From the NCBI GenBank assembly GCA_018700215.1, contig JABIST010000406.1:1-14052 (forward strand): 14,052 nt of DNA. Direction: 5' to 3'. Below the pieces are notes generated by a model. It saw only the letters and a list, made by a program, of their open reading frames with translations. It had not been told where the DNA came from and did no database searches. Of the stretch, positions 14,012 through 14,052 are shown piece after piece; position 1 is the first letter of the stretch, and each line of letters opens with the position of its first letter. A program made the translations under genes and the position numbers. The stretch comes from Dehalococcoidia bacterium. GTDB taxonomy: Bacteria > Chloroflexota > Dehalococcoidia > UBA2979.

Positions 14012-14032
14012 CCTCCGATGGAACGACGGAGG
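14012..14032 (-). promoter_or_regulatory. Small hairpin in the glutamine synthetase leader
   Basis: CCTCCG (14012-14017) and CGGAGG (14027-14032) form a 6-bp perfect inverted repeat with a 9-base loop. In the - strand transcript a CCUCC arm would pair with GGAGG. No T-run follows in either direction, so it is not a clear terminator. No convincing promoter elements are visible in 13919-14052. Confidence 0.3.
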
Positions 14033-14052
14033 CCGTACGGGCGGTCGATCGC

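Noticed and set aside
1..14052. CRISPR arrays, tRNA/rRNA genes, insertion sequences, phage or defence genes
   Set aside because: I saw no spaced repeats, cloverleaf or tRNA 3'-end pattern, terminal inverted repeats or transposase motifs. Every long stretch is explained by the listed genes.

Overview
The window (14,052 bp, GC-rich) reads as ordinary bacterial chromosome. It has no tRNA, rRNA, CRISPR array, transposase or phage gene. The best guess for the host is a deep-branching, non-proteobacterial bacterium, possibly Chloroflexota (Dehalococcoidia/SAR202-like). That rests on the protein style (a NuoH loop reading PVGESEVVGGPFVEYSG, a second NuoI cluster of CMRCNICVEVCN type) and on the HadA/HadB-like hotdog pair. 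It is inference only.

Positions 1-9914 (+ strand) hold one tightly packed respiratory complex I operon in the order nuoB-C-D-H-I-J-K-L-M-N. Five junctions overlap by 1-4 bases (ATGA, TAATG, TTGA, GTGA, GTGA), and the remaining gaps are at most 45 bp. The products are the quinone-reducing connecting arm (B, C, D, I), the quinone-cavity subunit H, and the proton-pumping membrane arm (J, K, L, M, N). The NADH-oxidising module nuoE-F-G, which often lies between D and H, is absent from the cluster. nuoA presumably lies just left of the window. A 14-bp stem-loop at 10014-10047 closes the operon and can serve both converging operons.

Positions 10069-13918 (- strand, read right to left) hold four genes. 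A canonical beta-type class I glutamine synthetase comes first, followed after 35 bp by a second, alpha-type (M. tuberculosis GlnA2-like) synthetase. After a 147-bp gap come a FAS1/HadA-like hotdog protein and a catalytic MaoC/HadB-like dehydratase 14 bp apart. The first two belong to nitrogen assimilation or gamma-glutamyl-amide formation. The last two look like a heteromeric enoyl-thioester hydratase or 3-hydroxyacyl-thioester dehydratase.

I see no wholly novel system. The best second-look items are residue-level departures inside known families. NuoM lacks the TM7 lysine that NuoL and NuoN of the same operon keep. NuoH has Val in place of a quinone-loop Glu. NuoJ has an extra N-terminal membrane segment. 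The second glutamine synthetase has Ala and His at two ammonium/phosphate-site positions. There is also a pair of mutually exclusive hairpins over the nuoL ribosome-binding site. The start of the first glutamine synthetase should be moved to GTG at 13918.
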